A stretch of 64,000 nt of DNA from HGM04593 sp045644465 (lineage in GTDB: Bacteria > Bacteroidota > Bacteroidia > Bacteroidales > Bacteroidaceae), in the NCBI GenBank assembly GCA_045644465.1, contig JAZRGV010000019.1, forward strand, positions 7,132 to 71,131, in the 5' to 3' direction. Made by a program: the position numbers and the translations under genes. This document shows, in pieces, positions 35,694 to 44,951 of the stretch. The notes beneath the pieces are model-generated. The model worked only from the letters and a program-made list of their open reading frames with translations. It was not told the DNA's origin and ran no database searches. How positions within the stretch are numbered: position 1 is the first letter of the stretch; every line of letters starts with the position of its first letter.

Positions 35694-36572
35694 ATGAAAT
35701 GGTCTATTAAAGAGTTAACATATTACTTTTTTCATCGTTTGCCAGCAATAATTAAAGGTCGATATATTTATCATAATTTAATAAAAGCACATTGGGGTCG
35801 TGGATTAAATAATTTTGGTGACTGCCTATCCCCAGACATTTTGAAACATTACTGTTTAACACCTGTTTATGTTCCAAGTAAAAAGGATGCAGATATAATC
35901 TTGGCTGGGAGTATTCTGCAATCGACAGACCCCAATTATAGTGGATATATTGTAGGAACAGGGGGAGATAATGTCAAATATTCATTCTCAAATGCAAAAG
36001 TATTGGCTGTCCGAGGGAAACTAACTCACAATAATTTTCAATCTCATAAAGATTTTGATTCAATAATTTATGGCGACCCTGGATTATTGATGTCATACGT
36101 ATTCCCTGAAAAAATTCAACAGAAGTATGATTTAGGCATTATACCCCATTTTGTTGATTGGAATACCGAAAACATTAATAATTGGCGCAATTCTTTTAAA
36201 AAAGAGAATATCCTTTTCATCAATCCTTTAGGGAATCCAAAAGATATTATAACTAAAATAAAAAAATGTAAATGCATTGTGTCTTCATCTTTACATGGAT
36301 TAATAATTGCTGATACATTCCATATACCCAACATCCGATTTGTAGATCGTCAAACAATGCCCACACTATTTTACGATTATAAATTTGAAGATTATTACTC
36401 ATCATTAGGTATTAATGAAAATTGTATAGAAATTACAGGAAAGGAAACTGTAGAAGAATTAATAAAACAAACAACATTAAAACCTATTGAAAAAATAGAG
36501 TCTTTAAAACAAGGACTTGACAATATTATGCGCGACCTCATTATTAAATTCAAAAAGAGAAGAATTAAATAG
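35694..36572 (+). CDS. Polysaccharide pyruvyl transferase family protein (1)
   Basis: This 292-residue protein has NFGDCLSPDILKHYCL near the N-terminus, ADIILAGSILQS, a GDPGLL segment and the late KCIVSSSLHGLIIADTF, typical of CsaB/pyruvyl transferase proteins. They add a pyruvate ketal from PEP to a sugar, giving acidic polymers. The ATG at 35694 is chosen over a TTG four codons earlier. This gene is markedly AT rich. Confidence 0.85.
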   Translation: MKWSIKELTYYFFHRLPAIIKGRYIYHNLIKAHWGRGLNNFGDCLSPDILKHYCLTPVYVPSKKDADIILAGSILQSTDPNYSGYIVGTGGDNVKYSFSNAKVLAVRGKLTHNNFQSHKDFDSIIYGDPGLLMSYVFPEKIQQKYDLGIIPHFVDWNTENINNWRNSFKKENILFINPLGNPKDIITKIKKCKCIVSSSLHGLIIADTFHIPNIRFVDRQTMPTLFYDYKFEDYYSSLGINENCIEITGKETVEELIKQTTLKPIEKIESLKQGLDNIMRDLIIKFKKRRIK

Positions 36573-36585
36573 ACATAAATAATAA

Positions 36586-37857
36586 ATGAAACTCCTACAA
36601 ATAGCTTCCGGAAACTTTTTCTCAACCTATGGTGGAGGACAAGTCTATGTCAAGAACATTGTCGATGAAATGATTCGGCAAGGGCTTGACATAGCCGTGC
36701 TATCCTTTGTTAGCAAGGATATTGACATTACCGAACATAATTACAAGGGAATACAACTTTGGGAAATTGGAAAACAGGCTACGAGCACCAGTATAGAAGA
36801 GCTGCTACGCACTATCTCGCCAAACATCATACATGCGCATAGTCAAAAAGCAGCGTTCGCATCTTTAGGAGAATGTTTGAACATCCCCGTTGTTGTCACA
36901 GCACACCATGGCGGAATCCTATGCCCTGCAGGAGCATTGATGAATGCCGATGATTGTATCTGCAACAAGACCATATCGCACCGGAACTGTTTGAAATGTT
37001 GCTTGGCAAATATACGTACGGGCCGTGGATGGTATCCGGCAATGAAATTACTACCTAATAATTGTTATCAGAAATTGGGTAAGGCATTGCAAAAATTACC
37101 TTTTATTCCATTTATAACCCCTATTGGCAGCGTTGCGCTTGCCATTGAAAACAAAATAAATGAATGGCAAACAATCTGTGACAAGGCAACAAAAATTATT
37201 GCGCCAAGCAATGCCATTGCATATGCAATGTGCCGTAACGGATTGGCACTTGAGAAGGTAAAGATTATTCCACACGGAATACCTAAAAACACAAAGCATT
37301 GTCATCCTAATAAAAACGTAAAGCAAGAGAAAATTCGTTTCTTTTATGTAGGCCGCATCTGTCGCGTAAAAGGAGTTCACGTATTATTGGAAGCCTTCAG
37401 TGCTTTGACAAACTCAAACAAAGCCGAGCTTCATATCATTGGTGGCGCAGGTAATAAAAGCGAAGAACGTTATATGCAAAGTTTGCGACATCGTTATCAA
37501 TCGCCCAATATTATATGGCATGGCAAGGTTCCTGCAGATAAGGTTTTCGAGACTATTAAGGATTATGACGTAATGGTACACCCTACTATCTGTATGGAAA
37601 TTTTTGGATTAAACATCGCAGAGGCATTAGCTATGGACAAACCGGTTTTGGCAACACGTTGCGGTGGCGCGGAAATGCAGATAAAGGAAGACGTAAACGG
37701 TTGGTTGGTTGCACCAAACGACATACAGGCATTACGTACTAAAATGGAGGAAATAGTAGAACAGGGTGTCACCATAGACACAACTGCACTTCACGAGAAT
37801 GTTATTTCTATTAACGAACATGTAAAAGAGATATTGAATATTTATGAAAGTTTTTAA
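36586..37857 (+). CDS. GT4-family glycosyltransferase with Cys-rich insert
   Basis: This 423-residue GT-B enzyme has the N-terminal GNFFSTYGGGQVYVKNI, a Cys cluster (DDCICNKTISHRNCLKCC, about 124-142) that may bind metal, a C-terminal domain beginning FFYVGRICRVKGV, and EIFGLNIAEALAMDKPV with the E-x7-E motif of retaining GT4 enzymes. Donor and acceptor are unknown. Its stop overlaps the next ORF by 14 bases. Confidence 0.87.
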   Translation: MKLLQIASGNFFSTYGGGQVYVKNIVDEMIRQGLDIAVLSFVSKDIDITEHNYKGIQLWEIGKQATSTSIEELLRTISPNIIHAHSQKAAFASLGECLNIPVVVTAHHGGILCPAGALMNADDCICNKTISHRNCLKCCLANIRTGRGWYPAMKLLPNNCYQKLGKALQKLPFIPFITPIGSVALAIENKINEWQTICDKATKIIAPSNAIAYAMCRNGLALEKVKIIPHGIPKNTKHCHPNKNVKQEKIRFFYVGRICRVKGVHVLLEAFSALTNSNKAELHIIGGAGNKSEERYMQSLRHRYQSPNIIWHGKVPADKVFETIKDYDVMVHPTICMEIFGLNIAEALAMDKPVLATRCGGAEMQIKEDVNGWLVAPNDIQALRTKMEEIVEQGVTIDTTALHENVISINEHVKEILNIYESF

Positions 37858-38953
37858 TTCAAATCTACCAACTAACATCGATTATAGGGTTAATAATTTG
37901 AATTTAATTAGGTTGTTAGCTGCATTTCAAGTTCTCATTGGGCATTTACATGCAGAATTTCCAGTTTCACCTCTGAAATATTTAACAATGTTCAATGGTG
38001 TGCCTATTTTCTTTACAATTAGTGGATTTTTAATTTTTTGGTCATATGATAACAACCCAAATATCAAACAATATTTTATTAATCGTTTTTTACGAATATA
38101 TCCCGCATTAATTACTGCTTTAATACTGACTATTGTATTGATGTTTGTACTTGGAATTATTAATGATTCCATCTTTACAAATACATCATTTTATCTATGG
38201 ATATGTACTCAACTTACATTTATACAAGAGTTTACTCCAGAAATACTCAAAGGTTTTGGAAGAGGGTTAGCAACTCCTAATCCCCCACTATGGACTATTG
38301 GTGTAGAAATGCTTCTATATATGTTTATTCCTCTACTATATAGGCTTGTTAGGAAATATAATAGATATGTAAAAACAATATTTTTACTTGTAATAGGAAC
38401 TATTTCATATTGCCAGAACCAAACAGGATTTATTACTGAATGGCTCCAAAGCATATCATCAAATGGTTATTGGCTAATTTTCATACATCCATTCTGCCAG
38501 TTTTTTTCTTTTATTTGGTATTTTATTATTGGTATACTATATTATTTGTACAAAGACACAATCATTCCGTTCCTTGCAGGAAAAGGCGGATACTTTCTGT
38601 TAATTTATATAGCACTCTCAATATTAGGCTTTAAAATGAATTGTACTATAGGGACATACTCTCCCTGCGGTTATACATTTTTTCTATATTTACTGTTAAC
38701 AATCTGCATTTTCAGTTTAGCATATACCAAACCGACATTCACAAAGAATCTTATAGGCAAAACAGACATATCATATGGTTTGTATATCTATCATATGTTG
38801 ATATTGAAAACTTTTCAAGAATTAAGACTAATTTCATTTGGTTATATGTTATTGTCAATATTACTTTGTTTCTCTATAGCCTACCTATCATGGAATTTTA
38901 TTGAGAAAAAAGCTCTAAAACTAAAATCAAAATCATTATATAAAGGAGCATAA
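37844..38953 (+). CDS. Acyltransferase-3 family membrane protein (AT2)
   Basis: This 369-residue protein has about ten membrane helices, the start NLIRLLAAFQVLIGHLHAEF with the conserved R...H, and the FFTISGFLIFWSYDN region. It is closest in feel to OafA/YrhL O-acetyltransferases. It overlaps the GT4 before it by 14 bases and the GT after it by one base (TAATG), so all three are translated together. Very AT rich. Confidence 0.87.
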   Translation: MKVFNSNLPTNIDYRVNNLNLIRLLAAFQVLIGHLHAEFPVSPLKYLTMFNGVPIFFTISGFLIFWSYDNNPNIKQYFINRFLRIYPALITALILTIVLMFVLGIINDSIFTNTSFYLWICTQLTFIQEFTPEILKGFGRGLATPNPPLWTIGVEMLLYMFIPLLYRLVRKYNRYVKTIFLLVIGTISYCQNQTGFITEWLQSISSNGYWLIFIHPFCQFFSFIWYFIIGILYYLYKDTIIPFLAGKGGYFLLIYIALSILGFKMNCTIGTYSPCGYTFFLYLLLTICIFSLAYTKPTFTKNLIGKTDISYGLYIYHMLILKTFQELRLISFGYMLLSILLCFSIAYLSWNFIEKKALKLKSKSLYKGA

Positions 38954-40077
38954 TGAAAAAGAAACGATTATTGATTGATGCTAACTCGATTTTAGGCTAT
39001 GTCAAAAATGGCCATGTATATGGAGTTGGACGAACAACTTTTGAATTACTAAAAGCTTTAAACGAACTGATAGTAACAATTCCTTTTGAGATAGTACTTT
39101 ATTCGCAGAATACCAAACAAATAACACCTAAGGGATTATTCAATTTCCGTTTATTTCATTTTTTATGGCCAAATAGAGATAATTATAATAAAATATTATA
39201 CTTTTTGGGTATAAAAAAGAAAATTCTAAAATATGACTTAATGCATATTCCGCATAATGTTGACAACGTCTTGGATGATGTCTCAAATACAATATTTACA
39301 ATACACGATGCCATTGTTTTCAGATATCCTAAATATTGGGGACTTAGAGAAGAAAGAAAGAACCAACTTCGTACTGTTGCTCAACAATGTAAGGCAATTG
39401 TAACATGTTCAGAGTGTTCAAAGCATGACATTGTACAATTCCTTAATGTACCTGAATCAAAAGTCACCTCTATACCCTGGGGAGTTAACAGAGAAATGTT
39501 TCAACCTACATTTGACGAAGATTATATTCGCAATATAGGAATAAAAGAATTATATTATTTTACATCATCAGCCAATCATCCAAGAAAAAACTTACCTTTG
39601 TTGTTGAACTCATACCGGATATACCTAAATTTAGGAGGTCGTGGACAGTTGGTAATACTTAATCCACAAAAGGGGAATTTAATAGGCTATGAAGATCTGA
39701 TAGAAAACGGAAAAATTATTGTACTGAATAAAATTTCAGACAACGAGCTTGCTGTTCTGTACACGTATGCTCAATGTTCCATAGTACTTAGTTCTTATGA
39801 GGGCTTTGGATTGCCCGTATTAGAATCATTAGCTTGCCACACACAGGTTATATGTGCACGCAACAGTTCACTAATAGAAGTTGGTGACAATATTGTTGAT
39901 TTTGTGGACAATTTAGATAGTAATTGTATTGCAAAAAAACTTTTAAGCTATGACAACATAGCAAAAAAGGATATTCTTGATAGTACCGATTTAGAACTAC
40001 ATTTACAAAACTTCTCATGGGAAGAATGTGCCAAGAAATACATAGAGTTTTATAAAAAGCAATTATCAATCTCTTAA
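38953..40077 (+). CDS. GT4-family glycosyltransferase
   Basis: This 374-residue enzyme has YGVGRTTFELLKAL at the N-terminus, FTIHDAIVFRYPKYW, a mid-domain SANHPRKNLPLLL and SYEGFGLPVLESLACHTQV, the retaining GT4 E-x7-E region. It probably adds mannose or a related sugar, but the donor cannot be read from sequence. Confidence 0.87.
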   Translation: MKKKRLLIDANSILGYVKNGHVYGVGRTTFELLKALNELIVTIPFEIVLYSQNTKQITPKGLFNFRLFHFLWPNRDNYNKILYFLGIKKKILKYDLMHIPHNVDNVLDDVSNTIFTIHDAIVFRYPKYWGLREERKNQLRTVAQQCKAIVTCSECSKHDIVQFLNVPESKVTSIPWGVNREMFQPTFDEDYIRNIGIKELYYFTSSANHPRKNLPLLLNSYRIYLNLGGRGQLVILNPQKGNLIGYEDLIENGKIIVLNKISDNELAVLYTYAQCSIVLSSYEGFGLPVLESLACHTQVICARNSSLIEVGDNIVDFVDNLDSNCIAKKLLSYDNIAKKDILDSTDLELHLQNFSWEECAKKYIEFYKKQLSIS

Positions 40078-40091
40078 AATCTTAATTTTTG

Positions 40092-41054
40092 ATGAATTTC
40101 ACAATAGTAATTCCAACATATAATGGCGCAGACTATATAGAAGAAGCACTACAATCTGCCATAAACCAGACACGCAAGGCTGATGCTATTATAGTATCTG
40201 ATGATAACTCTACAGATAATACTTTAGAGATATGCTCGCGCTACAAGGAACATATTAAAATTCACCAGAATGAGAATGGTCCATCGGGTTTTGTTGAGGG
40301 TTGGAATAACGCCATCCGTTTAGTTGAAGATGGTTATATTGCCATACTTCACCAAGACGATTTATTGGCACCAACATTCCTTGAAGAGGCAGAGAAGGCC
40401 TTGTCAAAGCATCCTGACGTCAAGCACTTTTTTGTTCCATGCAACTATATAGACGGGGATGGCACGCTAAAATGCGAACCAAACTATTGCGATGGGGAAA
40501 TACACAGATATTCCGGCATAGAATATACCGACACCTATCGTAGGATAAGGAATCCGCACCTTCATCGATGCCCTGGCGTTATTACACATCGTAGTATTTT
40601 TGATGTTTGCAAGTATAGAAAAGAAGCTGGCCATATTGCCGATGATGATTTTTTCTATCGTGTAGGCCAATATACCGATGTTATAGGTGTGCTTAAGCCT
40701 CTTGCATCATATCGCGAACATATAAAATCAGAAACTGGCCATTTAGAAAATATCAAATTAGTCATACGCTTGGCTAATGATTATATCTATCAAGTAGAAC
40801 AAAGTCATTTCAACAGTTGTATATCGAAAAACACTTATACTTTCTTTGAATATTGGGCTTCATATTATACAACTCAAGAATTTATATATGCAATAGTACA
40901 AGACAATAATACTTTATATAAAACTGCATTATTACATAAAAAAAAATTAACAGAACTTCATGTAAATATCAGATTTAAAGAACGAATAATCTATGGTATG
41001 AACAGACTATTCGGACGTAAATTTACAAGAATGTTATTAAAGACACTTATATGA
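40092..41054 (+). CDS. GT2-family glycosyltransferase
   Basis: This 320-residue GT-A enzyme has FTIVIPTYNGADYIEEALQS, the DDNSTDNT segment and LHQDDLL (the D-x-D-like metal site). The C-terminal region is helical. ATG at 40092 is preferred to an adjacent TTG. Its stop overlaps the PIG-L gene start (ATGA). Confidence 0.9.
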   Translation: MNFTIVIPTYNGADYIEEALQSAINQTRKADAIIVSDDNSTDNTLEICSRYKEHIKIHQNENGPSGFVEGWNNAIRLVEDGYIAILHQDDLLAPTFLEEAEKALSKHPDVKHFFVPCNYIDGDGTLKCEPNYCDGEIHRYSGIEYTDTYRRIRNPHLHRCPGVITHRSIFDVCKYRKEAGHIADDDFFYRVGQYTDVIGVLKPLASYREHIKSETGHLENIKLVIRLANDYIYQVEQSHFNSCISKNTYTFFEYWASYYTTQEFIYAIVQDNNTLYKTALLHKKKLTELHVNIRFKERIIYGMNRLFGRKFTRMLLKTLI

Positions 41055-41767
41055 AATCATTTATACGATATATAAGAATATTCATACTGCATTTTCTGAA
41101 TAACAACAAGCCTTTGTTAGAACTTTCAGAAAATACGGTAATCTTAGCCCCCCATCCCGATGACGAGGTTATAGGATGTGCAGGGCTTATACAAGCTTTA
41201 GTAGAGCGCGGCACTCCCCCACATGTTATTATTTTAACAGGTGGTGAAGGTTCGCATCGTGGCTGTTGCGATACCTCTGCAGATGATATTATTAAAGCAC
41301 GCCACCAACTGACACTAAAAGCAGCGAAAACATTAGGCTTGCCACTGTCAAACATTCATTGCCTTGAATATCCTGACGGAGGTATAGCTTTTGCACATGT
41401 CGAAACAGAAAAATTAAAGGTAATTTTGGACGAATTATCCCCAAAAGCATTATTTTTGCCACATAAGGGTGAAGGTTGGAACGACCATGTTTGTGTTGCA
41501 GAGATTATAAAAAAACTGATGAGACAACAGACTATCGACATCTACGAATATTGCGTTTGGATGTGGTACTATAACGTGTGGAATCTTGACTACAAGAATG
41601 CCCGTATATTGAAAATGACGCCGACACAGCACCAACGCAAATTGCGAGCAATAGAGCAATACACAAAGCCATTAGCACCTTGTGGCAAGCCTTGGAGTGG
41701 AGCGTTACCAAAAACGTTTTTGAAAGCTGCACATTGGAATAAAGAATTATATTTTAATGTAAAATAA
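41051..41767 (+). CDS. PIG-L family deacetylase
   Basis: This 238-residue protein has the zinc motif APHPDDEVIGCAG (H-P-D-D), EYPDGGIAF and the late LPHKGEGWNDHVCVAEI with the third zinc His. PIG-L/LmbE enzymes remove N-acetyl groups from GlcNAc-type sugars. It is coupled to the GT2 gene upstream by a 4-base overlap and is 1 bp from the ATP-grasp gene, so deacetylation followed by new acylation or ligation of an amino sugar is plausible. Confidence 0.87.
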   Translation: MKSFIRYIRIFILHFLNNNKPLLELSENTVILAPHPDDEVIGCAGLIQALVERGTPPHVIILTGGEGSHRGCCDTSADDIIKARHQLTLKAAKTLGLPLSNIHCLEYPDGGIAFAHVETEKLKVILDELSPKALFLPHKGEGWNDHVCVAEIIKKLMRQQTIDIYEYCVWMWYYNVWNLDYKNARILKMTPTQHQRKLRAIEQYTKPLAPCGKPWSGALPKTFLKAAHWNKELYFNVK

Positions 41768-41768
41768 T

Positions 41769-42890
41769 ATGGAAAACAATTTTATAGCAATTATTGCAGG
41801 AATTGGCACATATAACGATATTGGAATGATAAGGAGTCTTGGCGAGAAACATATTCCTATATTTTATATTACGAATGAACCCCATGTATTCCCCATTCAT
41901 AAAAGCAAATATATAACACAAACTATATATTGCGATATGAGTGAATTGGAATTTATAAATACGATCAAATCGGTTTGTACTCAACAGAAGGCATATGGTG
42001 TCGTATTCCCAACATCAGATATTACAGCATTGTATTTAGATCGCAATTATGAAAATCTTAAAGAAATCTGTACATTCTCTAACGCACATGGAAAATTAGA
42101 GTATGAAATGGATAAATTAATACAAGTTAACAGAGCAATAGAGGCTGGATTAGATGTACCTTCTGCCATTTCTGCTGATGCAAAGAACTTACCACAAGGA
42201 ATAAAATACCCATGTATAATCAAACCTTTGGCAAGTATTTTTGGTTCAAAAAGCGATATTACAGTTTGTAAAAACGAAAGTGATCTTTCCATAGCAAAAG
42301 AGAAATATATCAATAAGGATTGTTCACAAATTTTAATTCAAGATTTTATTACAGACATAAAATTGGAAATTGGAATTACAGGTATAGCTTTACCAAATGG
42401 AGAGGTTATAATAAAAGGAATGTTCCATAAGCAAGGAATAATTGGAGGAAGTGCTGTTTACGGAACATATAGTATTGAAGAACACGCCGTACTTTACGAT
42501 AGAATTAAAAAGTATATTCATTTGGTTGACTATGTAGGCATTTTCGACATGGATTTCCTGAAAGATAGCCAAGGGAAATATCACTTTATCGAATGTAATT
42601 ATAGAAATGGAGCATACGGATATGCTGTAACAGCTGCAGGATTCAACATGCCTTACATTTTATTTAAAGCAATTACGTCTCAACAATGGAACGAGCCCAA
42701 CAAATTACGTTCTGTAGTTTTTATGGAAGAACGTTCGTATATTTTGAATTTATTGCAAAAGCGCATCTCTTTATGGCATTGGCTTAAAGACGTTGCATCA
42801 ACAGATGTATTTCTTTGGTTTAATTGGAAGGATATAAAACCATACATAAGAATACCACATTTTATTAAAAAGTTTTTTGTAAAAAAATGA
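41769..42890 (+). CDS. ATP-grasp ligase
   Basis: This 373-residue protein has an N-terminal segment GIGTYNDIGMIRSLG, an ATP-grasp core (YPCIIKPLASIFGSKSDI, then DCSQILIQDFI) and a metal site region FLKDSQGKYHFIECNYRNG. ATP-grasp enzymes in sugar loci can attach amino acids or other carboxylates to amino sugars. The substrate is unknown. Its TGA overlaps the ATG of a truncated glycosyltransferase copy. Confidence 0.82.
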   Translation: MENNFIAIIAGIGTYNDIGMIRSLGEKHIPIFYITNEPHVFPIHKSKYITQTIYCDMSELEFINTIKSVCTQQKAYGVVFPTSDITALYLDRNYENLKEICTFSNAHGKLEYEMDKLIQVNRAIEAGLDVPSAISADAKNLPQGIKYPCIIKPLASIFGSKSDITVCKNESDLSIAKEKYINKDCSQILIQDFITDIKLEIGITGIALPNGEVIIKGMFHKQGIIGGSAVYGTYSIEEHAVLYDRIKKYIHLVDYVGIFDMDFLKDSQGKYHFIECNYRNGAYGYAVTAAGFNMPYILFKAITSQQWNEPNKLRSVVFMEERSYILNLLQKRISLWHWLKDVASTDVFLWFNWKDIKPYIRIPHFIKKFFVKK

Positions 42891-43048
42891 AAGCCCTTAT
42901 ATGTATTCCTTGCCTGTTGACAGGTGGAACTGAAATACAAACCCTGAGCACGGTGCAAGCCTTGGCACAAGGTGGGCACGATGTTACTGTGGCATGCTAT
43001 TTCGAGCATACGCCCGACTTCGTCAAGAATCAGAGGATTTTTTGTTAA
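42887..43048 (+). pseudogene. Truncated 5' copy of a GT4 glycosyltransferase
   Basis: A 53-residue frame starts MKALICIPCLLTGGTEIQTL and ends IFC-stop. Residues 4-43 match the N-terminus of the full gene at 44952 almost perfectly, after which the sequence diverges. It is coupled to the upstream ATP-grasp gene by an ATGA overlap, as expected of the original operon position. Confidence 0.9.
42896..43017 (+). repeat. 122-bp direct repeat, copy 1 (GT 5' end)
   Basis: It aligns without gaps to 44973-45094, with about 10 differences. The pair flanks the AAA-ATPase cassette. Confidence 0.9.
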
Positions 43049-43142
43049 ATAATTTATAATACAGCAATAATTTCACAAAAACATTTATTACTTTTGTGGC
43101 AAAACCGGCACAACACACTTAGTAAACAAAAAAGCAGAACTT

Positions 43143-43177
43143 CTCCGTTATAGCAATATAACGGAGATTTTATTTTT
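43143..43177 (+). terminator. Terminator upstream of the AAA-ATPase gene
   Basis: CTCCGTTATA (43143-43152) pairs perfectly with 43157-43166 over a 4-nt loop, followed by ATTTTATTTTT. It would stop operon transcription before the inserted gene. Confidence 0.82.
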
Positions 43178-43218
43178 CCGCCGCACGACTTTCACAAGAG
43201 CAACTTTCATAAAAATTA

Positions 43219-43250
43219 ATTGTTTATATAATATATAAACATTAAATTTG
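43219..43250 (+). promoter_or_regulatory. Promoter of the AAA-ATPase gene
   Basis: ATTG (43219-43222), 20 nt, TAAATTTG (43243-43250). The spacer contains an A/T palindrome (TTTATAT/ATATAAA). The start codon is 47 nt downstream. Confidence 0.7.
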
Positions 43251-43297
43251 CAATATTGAGTATAATAGGCATATTATAACAAAAAAAATACAAGAAA

Positions 43298-44842
43298 ATG
43301 ATATACCCAATTGGCAGACAAAACTTCGAGAACCTGCGCAACGATGGTTGCGTGTATGTTGACAAGACAGCACTCATGTATAAGCTCGTTAAGGAAGGCA
43401 GCGTATATTTCATGAGCCGTCCTCGCAGATTCGGAAAGAGTCTGTTGTTATCGACTTTGGAAGCATACTTTACAGGCAAGAAAGAACTGTTTAAAGGATT
43501 AGCTATTGAACAACTCGAAAAAGACTGGTTCGTACATCCGGTACTGCACCTCGACCTGAATGCGAAGAAATTCGATAAAGCAGAAGACTTATACGACATT
43601 CTCAATGCACAGCTCTATTGTTATGAACAACAATACGAGAGTGTATCAATAGACAGCAGTATTGAAGGACGTTTCCGCGCAATAATACGTGCCGCAAAAG
43701 AGAAGACCGGACGTAACGTGGTTGTACTCATCGACGAGTACGACAAACCTATTCTGCAAGCCATTGGAAACGCACCGTTGCAGGAAGAGTTCCGTAACAC
43801 ACTCAAAGCTTTCTATGGAGTACTCAAGAGCGCCGATGCCGACCTGAAGTTCGCACTACTCACCGGAGTAACAAAATTCGGAAAGGTAAGTGTATTCAGT
43901 GACTTGAACAACCTCAACGACATTTCAATGGACACCGCATTCCATAATCTTTGTGGAATTACAGACGAAGAACTACATAAAATCTTCGACGACGAGATAC
44001 AACAACTCGCAGACAACAACGGGCAGACCAAAGAAGAGGCATATGCAACGTTAAAGCGCAATTACGACGGATATCATTTCGACAGAATGAAAAGTTGTGG
44101 TATCTACAACCCATTCAGTGTTTTGAACACATTATCAAAACGCACATACGGTAGCTATTGGTTCAACACCGGCACACCAACATACTTAGTAGAACTTATA
44201 AAGAAAGCAGATTTCAACATAGAAGAGCTATCGAACTACGTCGCAAGCGAAGACCAGCTCAACAGCATACACGTTGATGACATAGACCCCATACCGGTGC
44301 TATATCAGAGCGGATACCTGACCATTACTGAGTATGATAGCCGTTTTGCATTATACACTCTCGACTACCCTAACGAAGAGGTAAAATCGGGATTCATTAA
44401 CTTCTTGTTACCGTTCTACTCAAAGGTAAAGGAAAAACAGACACAGTCTATTATAAGCAGATTCGTAACAGCCATAGAAAGAGGCAAAGCCGAAGATTTT
44501 ATGCAACAACTGCAGAGCCTCATGGCTGGAACACCGTACGAACTTATAAGAGACCTTGAAAACCATTACCAGAATGTAATGTACATAATTACCAAGCTTA
44601 TGGGACTTTATGTACAGGCGGAATACAGGACCATAAACGGCAGAATAGACCTGCTGATAGGAACTAAAGAGTATTTATACATAATAGAACTTAAGTTCAA
44701 CGGAACAGCAAAGCAAGCCATGGAACAGATACACAACAAGGAATACTCACTGCCGTTTGAACAGCAAGGCAGAACAATAATAAAGATTGGAGCAAACGTT
44801 TCACCCGAAACAAGAAACATTGAAAAATGGATTATTGAATAA
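43298..44842 (+). CDS. AAA-ATPase-like / PD-(D/E)XK nuclease-like protein
   Basis: This 514-residue protein begins MIYPIGRQNFENLRNDGCVY and has SRPRRFGKSLLLS (P-loop), VVLIDEYDKPIL (Walker B) and a C-terminal GRIDLLIG...YIIELKF segment that fits a PD-(D/E)XK nuclease core. This is the AAA-ATPase_like plus DUF1703 architecture that is very abundant in Bacteroidales genomes; its function is unproven. It has its own promoter and an upstream terminator. Its base composition and codon use look unlike the AT-rich genes around it. Flanking 122-bp repeats mark it as a recent insertion. Confidence 0.88.
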   Translation: MIYPIGRQNFENLRNDGCVYVDKTALMYKLVKEGSVYFMSRPRRFGKSLLLSTLEAYFTGKKELFKGLAIEQLEKDWFVHPVLHLDLNAKKFDKAEDLYDILNAQLYCYEQQYESVSIDSSIEGRFRAIIRAAKEKTGRNVVVLIDEYDKPILQAIGNAPLQEEFRNTLKAFYGVLKSADADLKFALLTGVTKFGKVSVFSDLNNLNDISMDTAFHNLCGITDEELHKIFDDEIQQLADNNGQTKEEAYATLKRNYDGYHFDRMKSCGIYNPFSVLNTLSKRTYGSYWFNTGTPTYLVELIKKADFNIEELSNYVASEDQLNSIHVDDIDPIPVLYQSGYLTITEYDSRFALYTLDYPNEEVKSGFINFLLPFYSKVKEKQTQSIISRFVTAIERGKAEDFMQQLQSLMAGTPYELIRDLENHYQNVMYIITKLMGLYVQAEYRTINGRIDLLIGTKEYLYIIELKFNGTAKQAMEQIHNKEYSLPFEQQGRTIIKIGANVSPETRNIEKWIIE

Positions 44843-44951
44843 TCAAAAATATTGTACAATCAGGAAAAGGTGGAGTTTCAGCTGCAGAAATTAGAGCCTA
44901 AACATCAAGTACAACCCATAACTTAGAGTACTGCCTAGTAGAGGACAAAGT

